Shown: positions 20,633-31,466 of the stretch, piece by piece
Layout of the letters: the number at the start of each line of letters is the position of its first letter
How positions within the stretch are numbered: the stretch's first letter is position 1
NCBI RefSeq assembly: GCF_019279795.1
Contig: NC_056743.1
Coordinates: 1,782,972,966 to 1,783,036,965, forward strand
Direction: 5' to 3'
Source of the DNA: Protopterus annectens
Taxonomy: Eukaryota; Chordata; Ceratodontiformes; Protopteridae
Length of the DNA stretch: 64,000 nucleotides
The notes under the pieces: generated by a model
Seen by the model: only the letters and a program-made list of their open reading frames with translations
Database searches by the model: none
Told to the model about the DNA's origin: nothing
Position numbers and translations under genes: made by a program

Positions 20633-22645
20633 TTCATAGGTTCATAGGATGGTACTAGGCTGTCGGCCCTAGGGCCTATACAAGCCTAGTCATAACAATT
20701 CCCTGGATATTTCTTCCCACGACCCCTGTCTAGCAGGGCAACTGACATTACCCCCGGGGTGAATTTCCTATCTCCAATCCAATCAAGGTTCCATTTGAAG
20801 AGGGCCAAGGAGGCATTCTGCTTGACATGTATGGGCAGTCTATTCCAAAGTATGGGAAGTCTCTGGGTCAGGAACCCCCTCCAGCATGTTTTGTTTATTG
20901 TGATGACAAGGTTTAGATCCTTAGAGCATGTGGCTCTGAGGGATTGGGATTTCTTTAAGTGGAGCATGTCCAGCAGCTCGGGGTTTGACATGGCCTTGTA
21001 TGTTAAACAAAGATCACCTCTGAGTAGATGATATGCCACAGAGTACAGCAGGAGTTTTTTAGACAGTCAGCATATGGCATCTGCTTTAGGCCTGTGATTC
21101 TTTTAGTGAGGTATTTCTGCGGCCTTCCCAGCTGGTGCAGATGTCTTGTGAGGTACATACCAAATGGGGCGTTATACTCTATAATGGGTCTAATGAGGGA
21201 TAAGTACAGTGGGACAATGACCACCTTTTTTTCTGGATGAAAAGCCCTTAGTGATGAGGTGTGCCACAAAGATTTCCTCACTGTTGTGGCTATATGGTTA
21301 TCGAAGGTGAGACCACTGTCCACCTGTGTCCCTAAGTCTCATCACATTTTTGATGTTTAGTGTACTGCCACCTATGTGGTAATTCATGGGTACATGTTTT
21401 TTTTCCAAAGGGGATAGTTATACATTTCTTGGCATTAAGCTTGAGCCCATGGCTCCGGCACCAGGAATCTGTTTCTGTAAGGCCCTTTTGTAGAATATCC
21501 ACATCATTTGGGGATTCAATAATGGCTCCCAGTTTGCAGTCATCTGCAAACTTTGTTAGCCAGAGTCCCTTAGTGTTGGCCTGTACTTCAGAGAAATAGA
21601 TGCCAAACAAGAGTGGTCTCAGGACTGAACCCTGAGGTACTCCACTTGTCAGTTGTCTAGAGTTGGATTTGGAGTCTGCTACTTTTACAATCTGGGTTCT
21701 GTCAGTAAGCCAGTTGGCAACCCATCGAGTGACACAGGGATTTATGCCCAGTTTAGTAAGTTTATCTGATTCCAGAGTTGGCGGCCACAGTGGTACAGCG
21801 GTCAGCATTGCCACCTCACAGCAAGAGGTTCTCCGGTTCAATCCTCGGCTGGGGTGCCTTCTGTGCAGAGTCTGCATGTCCTCCCTGTGGCTGTGTGGGT
21901 TTCCTCCAGGTGCTCCGGTTTCCTCCCACATCCCAAAGACATGCTGTAGGTGGATTGGACACTCTAGAAATTGACACTAGGTGTGAGTGTGTGCCTTCTG
22001 TAGAAGGTTGGGTGCCGGGCTGGCTACTCGACACTGTAAAACTCCACTGCCAATCATGAGTGGACAGGTGATCGTCTGTGGCGACCCCTAACTGGGAAAA
22101 GCTGAAAGAAGAAGACCTATGATTCCAGAGTGGGGGATGGTATTGGAGGCCTTGTTGAGGTCCAGATAGGCTGTGTGGACTGCCTTACCCTAGTCAACAG
22201 CTCTGGAGACTGATTTGAAGAAGTCAGTTAGGTTCAGGAGACAAAATCGGCCCTTCACGAACCCAAACTGGGTGGGGTCCAGTGTTTGAAGGTTGTCGAT
22301 GTCTTTGTTTAAGTTCCATGATGATGTGTTCCATGCCCTTGCAGATCAGGCTCGTCAGACTGATGGGACGGTAGTTCCCGGGATCCAAGGTGGAACCCCT
22401 CTTGTGGAGTGGGATAACTGTAGCTATGTGCCACTCAGTGGGCACAAAGCCTGAGGTGAGGCTATGATTAAACATGACACTTGTGTGAGGTGCCAGTTCA
22501 TTTTGTAGTTCATGTAGTACACAGCCCGGGATGTCATCTGGTCCCATGGATGCTGTATTCTTAGCTTTGGAGAGTGCGGTTTCTACTTGTGTGACCATGA
22601 TTACTGGAATATGGCAATCTTTTGGTATTGAGATACCAAGTCATA
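20633..22645 (-). mobile_element. CR1 LINE, antisense, 5'-truncated
   Basis: On the minus strand it runs from the RT N-terminus (ISIP near 22640) to the 3' end, where two TTCATAGG units (20633-20648) are the complement of the AACCTATG tail repeat. RT blocks: GPDDIPGCVLHEL, GNYRPISLTSLICKGMEHII (22390-22310), TSGVPQGSVL and LTKFADDCKLG (about 21640-21540). The C-terminal part (20686-21323) includes IRPIIEYNAPFGMYL and LCLTYKAMSNPELLDMLHLK. Frameshifts and a V-SINE at 21779 interrupt it. It lies within the Mag-type pol end. Confidence 0.85.
21779..22120 (+). mobile_element. V-SINE (tRNA-derived SINE)
   Basis: A tRNA-like head (AGTGGTACAGCGGTCAGC as A box, CCGGTTCAATCC as B box), the conserved central domain of vertebrate V-SINEs (TGTGGGTTTCCTCC, GGTTTCCTCCCACATCCCAA) and the LINE-like 3' end GACCCCTAACTGGGAAAAGC with AGAAGAAGA. 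It is flanked by the 11-bp target duplication GATTCCAGAGT at 21768-21778 and 22121-22131. Full length. Confidence 0.92.
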
Positions 22646-22745
22646 ACCCAGGCTTAACCCCGTCATAATTTCTATGTTACCAGATCAGGTAGAATTTCCA
22701 GACCAAATCCTAAATACACAGCGACTTCGACTTTAGCTCAGTTTT
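22646..22745 (+). pseudogene. Mag-type pol C-terminus
   Basis: The stretch TRSGRISRPNPKY, the usual end of Mag-lineage Pol, is read at 22676-22714. It resumes after the CR1 that interrupts the gene. Confidence 0.55.
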
Positions 22746-22817
22746 GTTTATTAAGATGTTGATATATTGATTAGCTCTGAAAATGTCTTTGTTCTCCTAT
22801 TTTGCATGTTGAGAAAA

Positions 22818-22830
22818 ATTAGAGGGAGGA
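22818..22830 (+). other. Polypurine tract of Mag-type element
   Basis: AATTAGAGGGAGGA precedes the right LTR by about ten bases, so either the LTR starts slightly earlier than 22841 or the tract is displaced. Confidence 0.4.
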
Positions 22831-22840
22831 TTTATATCAG

Positions 22841-23083
22841 TGTGTATATTGTACCTAGTCAGCCACTGTAGTCAGAGACCACGAGCATATAAGTTACTGA
22901 GCACGTGCAAGATCAGTGCCATTTACTATAGTCATTTAGAGTGAGTGTAAGCATGAATGGACAGGCACATGTGAGTGTGTTTAGTAGTAATGAGTGAGTC
23001 AGTAAACATACAAAGTTTGAAGTATATGTTCCAGTTACAGCTCCTAATGTTTATGTACAATGAATGACTTGAACCCATCCAGT
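22841..23083 (+). repeat. Mag-type right LTR
   Basis: Begins TGTGTATATTGTACC and is collinear with the split left LTR. It shows the uninterrupted site (ATAGT at 22933-22940) where the other copy received the Gmr1-type element. The last 30 bp and terminal CA appear lost. Confidence 0.7.
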
Positions 23084-24082
23084 ACTTCAGTGCATGGGGG
23101 AAGGGGTGAAATATACACACATTTAGTTTAAAGTGTAACCAATACTTTATTAATAGAGACAAAAAAAAACAAACAGCATATTGGCTAGTAAATCAACAGA
23201 GATATGTTAGCAAGAAAACTTAGTCTTTAATTTATAGTTTACTGGAATAAAGAAAAGACGAAAAACAGGTTTGAAAGTGCAATGCAGAGCCAGAGCTTGT
23301 ACTTCACACTGGAGGAATTCTAACTGATGCATACTCCAAAAATAAAAGTACAGGTTTGTCCCTAATAGAACAATGCAATAAAAGAATATCAGCTCCCAGC
23401 TCAGCCTGCAGCAAAAGGTAATACTTTAATACTAACCATGAGTTTGTTTAAAACTGCTTAAGAATGCTGGTCACCCAAACTGTACTATTAAATCATGTAT
23501 AAATTGTAGGTCACAGCTAATAAAAAGATTAAATGAACCAAATGTGATTTTCTACTTGTTTTAATTGACCTGCACAAATGATCAAGTGAAGCATGTTTTA
23601 CATATATTCGAAATATCCACTGCCTCATGACATGCACCAACCATAAATCCAGTGAGGGAAATCATAGACATGCCCTGGGATTCAGATGTATTTTCTACCT
23701 TGTAATAGAGAAGTCTGCATGATAAGTGGTCATATGCAGGGTGTGGAATTCACAGGCATACTAAGCATGAACAAGGAATGCCCAGCAATGTAGTGATCCA
23801 TATTGTTTACTAGTGGCAGTATACTGACATGGCAATGAGCAACATTATTAAAATGAGGGACTATGCAGATGCAAATGAGGGGAAACAATGTGATGACTGA
23901 TTCAGAAACACATATTCTGTGACTGCATGCACTAGCTGCAGAGCAATTGACCACAAGAAATTCCTGGTGCTACATGAGGGGAATTGTGAAATAATGTATG
24001 GTATAGCTACAACATTAACAAACTTGTATATGCAACTGGCTGTACTTGCTGTTGGTAGGCATAGTGTTGCACATCCATCTCC
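23084..24082. other. No gene recognised
   Basis: AT-rich DNA with an A9 run at 23161. The stretch just before 24083 may contain the beaten-up N-terminus of the transposase that follows, but I cannot align it. Confidence 0.35.
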
Positions 24083-24980
24083 ACCTAACACTTTATACCT
24101 TTCATAACACTGAAATTGTGGACTGCTACCAAGTGGATGGAGCTGGTTGAGATGTGTTGCCCTGTTTTGCAGGTCTGTTAAACTTGTGTTTCTTTGAGAA
24201 TACTAGCTTTAGAGATGTTATAACCACCAACAAGTGACATGGTAGGCATATCCCAGGCACATGGCTTGAAGGATGTTGCATTAGCTATTCAGTTCCATGT
24301 TTCTTCATGTGGGAAGGCATATGTGGTCTCCTTGTACCACAGAGGAGAGAGTGATAACATGTGGCCTTTTTATGACATAGTTAATGTCTCTGTGGTACTG
24401 ATGCTATAGACTGCATCCACATTGAAATAAAGGCCCCACCTCATAAGCATAGAAGATGGTATGTTAGCTGTAAAGGTTACCAGTTCAGCAAATTTCAAGT
24501 CGTCTGTAATGCACTGAATATTATCTACAACGTGGCTGCAGGCCACACAGGCAGTGCAAGTGACTCGCACATATGCCACATGTGCCTACTGCTCTATCTG
24601 TATAGGATGATTTTCCTAAGGGGCATCTTATTGGTAATATCCATATGCCCTGAATTCATGGTTGATTACACCTATCAGAAATCCACAAAGCATGGCAGAT
24701 GATGACTACAACAATCCCCTGTCACAAACCCAGGTAATCCCTGAGTATGTATTTGACCTGCTTGAAAGCCTGGTTTTGTTACATTAATTCATCCAGTAAT
24801 GCACTTCAGAATGACTTTGGCACCTGTATGAAGATATTTTCTGTCAGTGCTGTGTTACATAGCCTAAATATTATTGAGGAAAAAGCAGAAAGTAGACATG
24901 CAGGAGGAACAAGTTCCACCATATCAGGCAGTGAAGGATGCTTTGAAAAGCCAACAGCAGAGGAAGACTATGCCAGATGA
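24083..24980 (+). pseudogene. PIF/Harbinger transposase, decayed copy
   Basis: A DDE transposase (HARBI1-like family) recognised by residue-by-residue agreement with the copy at 57610-58743. It has EIVDCYQVD near 24110, GISQAHGLKDVALAI near 24240, FYDIVNVSVV then DAIDCIHIEIKAPP (first Asp at about 24411), KFQVVCNALNIIYNV, a degraded middle around 24600, WLITPIRNPQ, then IPEYVFDLLES (Glu region near 24745) and FSVSAVLHSLNIIEE. Several frameshifts and stops. It is much older than the second copy. Confidence 0.75.
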
Positions 24981-27190
24981 AGGTGGGCATAATATGCCAA
25001 GGCATTAGTTAAGAGGCATCAGCTGGCTCATTACTACTGCACAGATTAAAGCAATATACAAAGCATTAACAGTGCTGCATGCAAACCTAAAACCAGGCTG
25101 TGCTCATTCCTGCATAGAGTAGCCACACTGCATCAGACATAGGCTACCCAAGTGTAGCAAGCAGGGAAAAGTTATTAGTTCAGGTGAGGAGAAGACATAG
25201 CTTGCAGTATCATTTAAAGGAAAATGTGTGTGTGATATTGTTGATATTAATGTGGTGATGTATGTGTCAGATATTTGAAGAGGGATTGGAGTAGGGGTCT
25301 CTGTTATATTTTCTATGCATGCATGTGTGTGTCTGCTCTGATGTTGCAACACTGTAGTGAACTTGTACAGTCAGGTCCCAGAGCCACAAGATATGGATGC
25401 ATTCTATGCATATTCCTATATATCAGAGTGCCCTTTCCTGGAAGGGTCACAGGCTATATCTAACCAATTTGAGTAATGGCCTGCACTTGACATTTCTGTG
25501 TCATGAGCTCCACATCCTCAATGATGTGCATGTCTGGCCCTACTTACCTACAGACTGAATAGTGTAGAGGAAGTAGTGGTGATTTTGTGCCCAGAATATG
25601 CCATCTCTTCCACAATGGCCCTCAACATTGGCAGCAGTTTTGGAGTGTCCATGAGAAGTGTGATGTACCCTGTGTGCGCAGGGAGACCTGTATTGTACAA
25701 GCTGTATATGTGAAATGTCCGTTATATAGTACATAAGGGACATAGTCACTCAGGTCATCTCTCACCATATTAAACATGTACCCTCTCAGCAAAGACTGTG
25801 TTGTTAACCTGCTCCTCTGTAATGGCTCTAGACATTCACTGGGTCATGGACATAGAGACAGCTTTGGGGGGGGGGCAGGCAGTATCCCTTATGTCTAATG
25901 GCACACCAACAGTCCTTATCTCTGTAGTCAGGGGAAATGACAGCAACCAAGGATAACCACACCATACATGGTGATATCCCTTCCCAGCTAGATCTGCATG
26001 TGACTCCCTGTCCTTCTGTGTCTTCCTGTGGCTCTGAGGTGGCTTCAACAAGCATAGATGCCATGTCCACTGACTGGAGATGTGGAGTCCACATTTTCTG
26101 CATCCAACACTAATAAAATGCCCCTGATCATCATTGACAGAGTCTGACTCATCTCCAATATCAGATGGTAGTATATCCATGATGGAAGACCTGGGTAACA
26201 TGCCATCTGTGAAAACACCAAATGTAAATACTCACAGTAAGTGAGGTCTGTCACCAGTACTTTAATCCCAGTGAATGAAGGCTAACTTTTGTGTTTAGTG
26301 GTAGAATGTAATAAGCTAGATCTTACCTTGTACTGTTGGTCTTTTGGTTAGAAGTGATAATGTTTCTACATAAAAAATGAATACGACATGTAGTGATATA
26401 TAGTACAGCACATATTTATCCAGTATGCAGTAACATAAAGCCATAGCAATACAGACCAGGGGCATCTGCAGTGAAGATTCTCATAGCTCACTGCAGTTCT
26501 GTGCCAATGTCCAGCACTGCACCATAGTCTTATGATGAGTTTGACCCAACCCCCATGCAGACATGCCTCTTATCACACTGTGCTCCTGTGCCAGGTGGAC
26601 AGCACACTCCATATTAGTGTTTATCATATCAGTGGCCCTGTGTCTAACCTAATTGCTGTCTGTTCCCTGGCCACCAATGACAGTTACATCACTGATCACA
26701 TGCTGCCAAACAGGGTTGGGATAGGGCTGGTCAGATTTATCATGACCAATCATCTGCTGACAGTGGAGAGAGAGGGCCAGCAACAAAATATAATTTTCTG
26801 CATGGAAGAACTTACATTTTCATGGCTTGAGACTAGTAGGCATAATGATGAGTGAGAGCAGAATAACTCAGGTGATGATGCACATACATATCAGTATATT
26901 TCATACATACACACGAGCAGGCATTCCTGGTTCGAGTCCCACTGCAACATATTCCATTTTCCATGTCAAATCACATTATGACCAATATTTTAGTTGCATA
27001 ACCTACTAAATAACATATTTGTGAACTGGAGTCCACAGATAATCACATGTGCTCCATACAGTATATGTACACAGGAATCATGGATACAAATGGAAGGTAA
27101 AATGTGTAATGAATGATAATGCCATACAGCATCCAAATCCCCCACCTTCCCAAGAACCATTAGACATTACTGTCTAAATTAGTGCAGTGG
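24981..27190. other. No clear gene; possible antisense exon
   Basis: On the minus strand, TTGGTGTTTTCACAG at about 26220 looks like a splice acceptor before an acidic reading (ILPSDIGDESDSVNDD), and GTAAGTAGGG near 25545 like a donor. Acidic linkers occur in Harbinger Myb-like proteins, but I cannot show homology. CTGGTTCGAGTCCC at 26926-26940 resembles a Pol III B box. G10 at 25866 is a simple run. Confidence 0.3.
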
Positions 27191-27545
27191 TAAGTGGGAG
27201 TAAGCACTAGTAAGCAAGTGTAAGCGCTATTAAGTAGCAGTAAGCAGGAGTAAGCATATGTAAGCACTAGTAAGTGGGTTTAAGCCCTTTTGCATGGAGG
27301 TAAACAATGCGCACACAGGTTAAGCAATATTGAAACTAACTCTCTGTAAACATATTTAACCAGATTTTAGCATTGCTTGCCCTCAAGCAAACACACCCCA
27401 ACCTGCTTACAAGAGCTTAAAAGTGCTTTAATCACTCTGTATCCAACAGCTGCAGTGCTGTTCAGCAACAAAATGAACAGCCTTGCAGGTCTTGAACCCA
27501 GGACACTATAATCACAGTAGTTGACCACCAAGCTATCACAGCAGT
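27191..27545 (-). mobile_element. Decamer-array repeat with tRNA-like head, copy 1
   Basis: From 27191 to 27335 the plus strand falls into consecutive 10-bp units, most starting TAAGC or TAAGT. From 27375 to 27434 units begin GCTTG, GCTTA or GCTTT, again in 10-bp phase. Then comes a block shared with the other copies (AATCACTCTGTATCCAA, AACAAAATGAACAGCC). Read on the minus strand, the distal part starts with a tRNA-like stretch (A box near TAGCTTGGTGG, B box GGTTCAAGACC). A tRNA-derived SINE is likely, though the spacing of the boxes is shorter than in a tRNA. Confidence 0.6.
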
Positions 27546-27844
27546 ACATAAGAATGAGGTATCGCCAAACAAACCCTCACTATAGTAAAATCAAACGGAA
27601 CATGTGTAAGTAATCAGTATACAGTCATATGTTCTATAACCTACTACATAACATAAATATGTGAACTGGAGTACTGAAGTAAGCCCAGATGTGAAGTGTA
27701 AATGTAACAGTGTGTTGAAGTCCCCTACTAAACACAAGGACCCCATACTGTGTACATACACATGACTCATGGATACCATACATAGATATAAGATGTAATG
27801 AATAATAAATTAATGCCAAAAAGCAAATATAATGCAAAGCCAAT

Positions 27845-28063
27845 TTTAAGCAACGCTAAGCATTGCACAGGCTAGCTTATGAACTCAATGTGCCCAGTGG
27901 TATACCCCTTTAAACAATGACAACCTTAGGTAAGCAGATTTGCCCATTGCTTAGCCTTTTCAAAACCAGCCAATCATGGCAAAGTGTGGGAATTTGGCCC
28001 TACTTAAACCCAACAGGTGGGAATACATTGCATAACTGGTTGTAGCTTCCCCTTGCAGGCACC
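27845..28063 (+). promoter_or_regulatory. Upstream region of Myb-like gene
   Basis: Holds TAAGCAACGCTAAGCATT and GTAAGCAG with GCTTAG (the motif of the decamer arrays), CAGCCAATCA (CCAAT-type box, 27967-27976) and TACTTAAACC (28001-28010, weak TATA). It ends in the acceptor-like TTCCCCTTGCAG directly before GCACCATG. Promoter function is inference. Confidence 0.35.
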
Positions 28064-28527
28064 ATGTCAGGAAGGGGAGAGGGAGTGCACTTTCAGGCAC
28101 AACACTGGGGCATCCAGGAGTCCAGAGTCATAGCAGAAATCCTTGTCTAAGACCTTGAGAAGACACTGCTGCAGGGCCAGTACCAGGGTTCCCAATACAT
28201 GGCAGAAGCCTGGGACCATCTTGCCCATGACCTCGCCAGTGCCACTGGCATGCCCTGAACTGGTGAGCAGGTCAGGCATCACAATGCCAACCTGAAGCAG
28301 TGTAAGAGGGATCCCTTGGATCGGTGGATCCAAGAGGCTAGAAGGACAGGGGCAGACCCAGCTGTGAGCAAGTATCACTCCACTACCTGTTTAATAATTG
28401 CCAGCTCATGTATATTATGGATAGGTATGGCTTAGTATTCCTCTTATGTCCTTCACAGTGGCAAGTGAGTGAGCCGCGAACCAGGAAGCCTATGGCTGTC
28501 ACTTGGAGAGGTTGCGAAGTGAGGCAG
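28064..28527 (+). pseudogene. Myb/SANT-like DNA-binding protein, Harbinger type, exons 1-2
   Basis: The companion protein of PIF/Harbinger transposons binds the element ends and recruits transposase. Exon 1 (28064-28363) is one frame of 100 codons with two stops, TAA 28148 and TGA 28256. It reads a helix (ESRVIAEILV), MAEAWDHLAHDLASATGMP and TGEQVRHHNANLKQC, the trihelix Myb/SANT pattern. The TGA is in the place of an Arg (CpG decay likely). GTGAGC at 28364 and a strong acceptor at 28458 define a 95-bp intron. Exon 2 (28459-28527) is open, in phase 0, and ends at a GTTAGT donor. Later exons were not found. A splice acceptor lies five bases before the ATG. Confidence 0.6.
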
Positions 28528-28944
28528 GTTAGTAATACTCTTGCATGTACTGTCCTAGGAAATAAAATCTGACTGTATTAGTAAGTCAATTGCCTGTAGA
28601 AAACCAATATTGTTTAAGGCAAGTACTACATATTCTGAAGAATATGGCAGGAAGAGTCTGATATAGTTTGTATGTAAATAAAAGCATAATAGCCTGACAA
28701 TAAAGGTCTAACTGCTGGACTACATGTGTATACTCTGGTGTCATATGGTAATGTAAATTTCCAATCACGTAATAGTACTGTTGTACTAAGCACTGTTACC
28801 CAAACTGTGCAATATAAATAGAATATGTAGGAATGTCTACATATGACTGGTGTAATCCCCAGAGGTCATTTAGTACAACTGAGAGAGAGACATAGAGAGA
28901 AAACATTGAAAAGATGGTTTACCTTTGAAACCGTGACTCACAGT
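28528..28944. other. No gene recognised
   Basis: Probably intron of the Myb-like gene. GAGAGAGACATAGAGAGA near 28882 is a short purine repeat. Confidence 0.3.
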
Positions 28945-29030
28945 GGTTTGAGTGCTCATATGAGTGACTCAAAACCATGAAACTGTTCAAAAAACAGCAA
29001 AGCGAAAAGCAGATTTGCTGTTTTTTGAAC
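28945..29030. repeat. Two adjacent hairpins
   Basis: 28945-28976 is an imperfect palindrome around GCTCATATGAG. 28985-29001 and 29014-29030 are a perfect 17-bp inverted repeat (GTTCAAAAAACAGCAAA) with a 12-base loop. Either could be part of a MITE end or form a cruciform. Confidence 0.7.
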
Positions 29031-29084
29031 ATTAATTTCGAAATAAAAAAAGTGTAAAGCAGGCAGGCAAGCCCCCCTGTGCCC

Positions 29085-29135
29085 CCCCACACCCCCTACT
29101 TTATTATTCTAACTCTAAGATTGCACTACAGTGGG
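29085..29135 (+). repeat. Dispersed repeat, shared with 63.75 kb
   Basis: CCCACACCCCCT, TCTAACTCTAAGATTGCACT and ACAGTGG occur in the same order in the reverse complement of 63730-63795. Confidence 0.5.
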
Positions 29136-29344
29136 GAAAGGAACCATTTCCTGATCCCCACTATAATGCAATCCCCCCCAGAATGTGGAATGTGCAATGA
29201 AAGAAACTCACTGTGCATTCGCACCTTTTTCCGTTCGGCATTTGCAAACTTTGCAGACTGCCTTTTGGTCATTTGTGGTTTGCCCTTGTGCAATACGCAC
29301 ATGTAAAGGTAAACTGAAATGACAGACAACAAAATCCGAATAGC

Positions 29345-29413
29345 ACACGCAGCTGAGACGTGAACTGTTGTATTTTAGCACACGCAGCTGCGACGTGAAC
29401 TGTTGTATTTTAG
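29345..29413 (+). repeat. Two 34-35 bp tandem units
   Basis: AGCACACGCAGCTGAGACGT and the rest of the unit (GAACTGTTGTATTTT) are repeated once with a single change. Confidence 0.85.
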
Positions 29414-30720
29414 CACACATAGCCACAGTTCAAATCATGGGAATGGTAGTAGTCTGCATATAGAATCGTATCCTACAACTAATAAGCCAAGTATGTTCCA
29501 TCTACACCCCCATGTTGTCAAGCTGTGACCAGAGTTATTCTGCTCTCACTCATAACAGAGTGAGATGTATGTGCATAATACTAATGTGGAATCTGGTAAT
29601 TTATGTGGCAACATTCAGGTAGTGCTAACAAACATTGCTTCCACAGGTCCATCAGATACAAACACTGTGCCTAGAAATAAGAGTGATACCCTATACTGGT
29701 ACTGTTTACGTGTTGCAGTTGCTTTGAATAATAAGGTATTAGTCATCATTGTCACCCGCACTGTGCGACATAATATAACTGTCTAGGAAATCCTGTATAA
29801 GAGTGTTGTAATACAAGGTCAGAATGTAAAAACCACAGGAGAATTATAGACAGAAATCAGATAAGGGATGCACAGCAATATCTATATAGCACACACAACT
29901 GTGAAGGACAGTGGTTTCTTTTTAGCAGACACAGCCATGTTCTGAATCCTGGGAGTGGTAGTAGGCTGCATACAGAATCATATCCCACAACTGTACAAAT
30001 ATGTCCAGTAAACTGGCCCATATCTGCTGACTGTCCCCCTGGGAAATCAGTCAGATGATCCCAGACATTTAGGCAGCAAACAAGAAAAAGAACTGATTGA
30101 CAGACATCTATGAGAACAAACCTGACACTCTAGCAACTTTCCAAAATGTTATGAGAGTAATAAGCCACGTATGTCCCATCTACACCCCCATGTTGTCAAG
30201 CTGTGACCAGAATGTGGACAGTAACAGAGTGAGATGTATGTACATAATAGTAATGTGAAATCTGGTACTTTGTGTGGCAACATGCAGGTAGTGCTAGCAA
30301 ACACTGCTCCCATAGATACGACGGATATGAAGACTGTGCCGAGAAATAAAAGCATGATACCCTGTACTGGTAGTATTTATTCTGGTATTGTATGGAAATG
30401 TGAGTGTTGCAGTTGCTCTGAATAATAAGGTATCACTAATCACTGTCACCCACACTGTGCTACATAATATACCTGTGTAGGAAATCCTGTGTAAGAGTGT
30501 TGTAAGTCACTAAAAGCTGAAGAAGGCAATAGTCTAGATATGTCCCGGTCCACCTTCATGGGGTCAAGACATGGCCAGAGTCTGTGCAAAAAGAGGTTGA
30601 CAGGTATGTACACAACATCAACCAGGAATCTGGGGATATGTATAGAAATGGTTAGTTAGTGTTAACAAACATTTCCTCCACAGGTATACCTGGTAAGAGG
30701 TGTATACTGCAGGTAAAACC
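29400..30720 (+). repeat. Long tandem duplication, period about 680 bp
   Basis: 29400-29810 and 30080-30500 align throughout (CATCTACACCCCCATGTTGT, AACAGAGTGAGATGTATGT, GGCAACAT-CAGGTAGTGCTA, CTGTGCC-AGAAATAA), with a third, poorer copy from about 30530. The segment between (29880-30000) also resembles 29380-29480. Each unit has a CTTCCACAG-type acceptor followed by a short reading, but I cannot show that it is coding. Confidence 0.6.
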
Positions 30721-31212
30721 AGTTCATGTATAAAGATGACGACAGCCATATTACTGTCCAAACTTAAGGCAATAGGGTAGTGTAGCAATACTTGTAATGG
30801 ACAGATAACAGCACTGACTGGGAAAGTAATGCAAAGTACAAGAATATACTAGTTGTTAATTGACATCTTTCTCTCCCCCCACCATATCTCCAACAATACA
30901 CTACCCACCTCAAGTGGTATGTGATGACTCCACTATTATGTTGGGGCATATATCTATTGGTTGATTATTTAAATCTGTTTCTATGCATATGCTATGTTGA
31001 AATACTCCAACATTGGTGGCATGGTGCCATCACTGAACCTGCATGCTGATGTTATTACCACTGTGGTCCCATATATGCATGTGTTCCATTTGCTATGCAG
31101 CTATTCCATATCTGGTGTCTGGGTTAATGGGAATATCTATGCATGCTGTTATACCTAATCCTGGAAAGTGCTGACTATTACTAACCCACATTTGTTGATA
31201 AACCATAAACAC
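30721..31212. other. No gene recognised
   Basis: Unassigned sequence before the CR1 fragments. Confidence 0.35.
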
Positions 31213-31406
31213 CTATTTGGACCTCTTCAAGATGAACCTTGACGATTGGATGGGAGAAAGGAAATTCACCCCAGGGATCACGTCAGTCGCTCTGCTAGAC
31301 AGGGGTCCAGGAAAGTAAATAATGTGGGAAGAAATAGCCAGGGAATTGTTATGGCTAGGCTTGTATAGGCCCTAGGGCTGATAGCCTAGTACCAACCTAT
31401 GAACCA
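31213..31406 (+). mobile_element. CR1 3' end
   Basis: Last codons (LDDWMGERKFTPGITSVALL) and the 3' untranslated end, finishing AACCTATGAACC. Strongly 5'-truncated. Confidence 0.85.
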
Positions 31407-31466
31407 TAGCACATATGGGAATGCAGGTCTGAGTGAACCCACCTGTCTCACCTCAGCTGGCTGTGG

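Larger units (their letters stand above)
2447..23083 (+). mobile_element. Mag-type Ty3/gypsy element, heavily nested
   Basis: The scattered parts read in order as one element: left LTR (2447-2538 plus 9889-10073), primer site (10074), gag (10521-10783 and 13989-14613), protease with DTGS (15806), RT (16200-16606), integrase (19380-20632), pol C-terminus (22646-22745), purine tract (22818) and right LTR (22841-23083). Between them lie a Gmr1-type element, a Penelope pair, a hAT element, an antisense LTR fragment, a LINE, and a CR1 carrying a V-SINE. The two LTR parts are homologous to each other. The RNase H region and part of RT are missing, probably deleted with the LINE/LTR insertion. Every reading frame is broken, so it is old and immobile. 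Assignment to the Mag lineage comes from gag and integrase wording. Confidence 0.75.

Noticed and set aside
25828-26254. Minus-strand frames of 91-121 codons as a real protein
   Set aside because: Acidic stretch and splice-like sites are suggestive, but no homology to the Myb exons at 38-42 kb could be shown by eye.
26926-26940. B-box-like GGTTCGAGTCCC as a tRNA gene
   Set aside because: The upstream sequence does not fold into D and anticodon arms; at most a SINE remnant.
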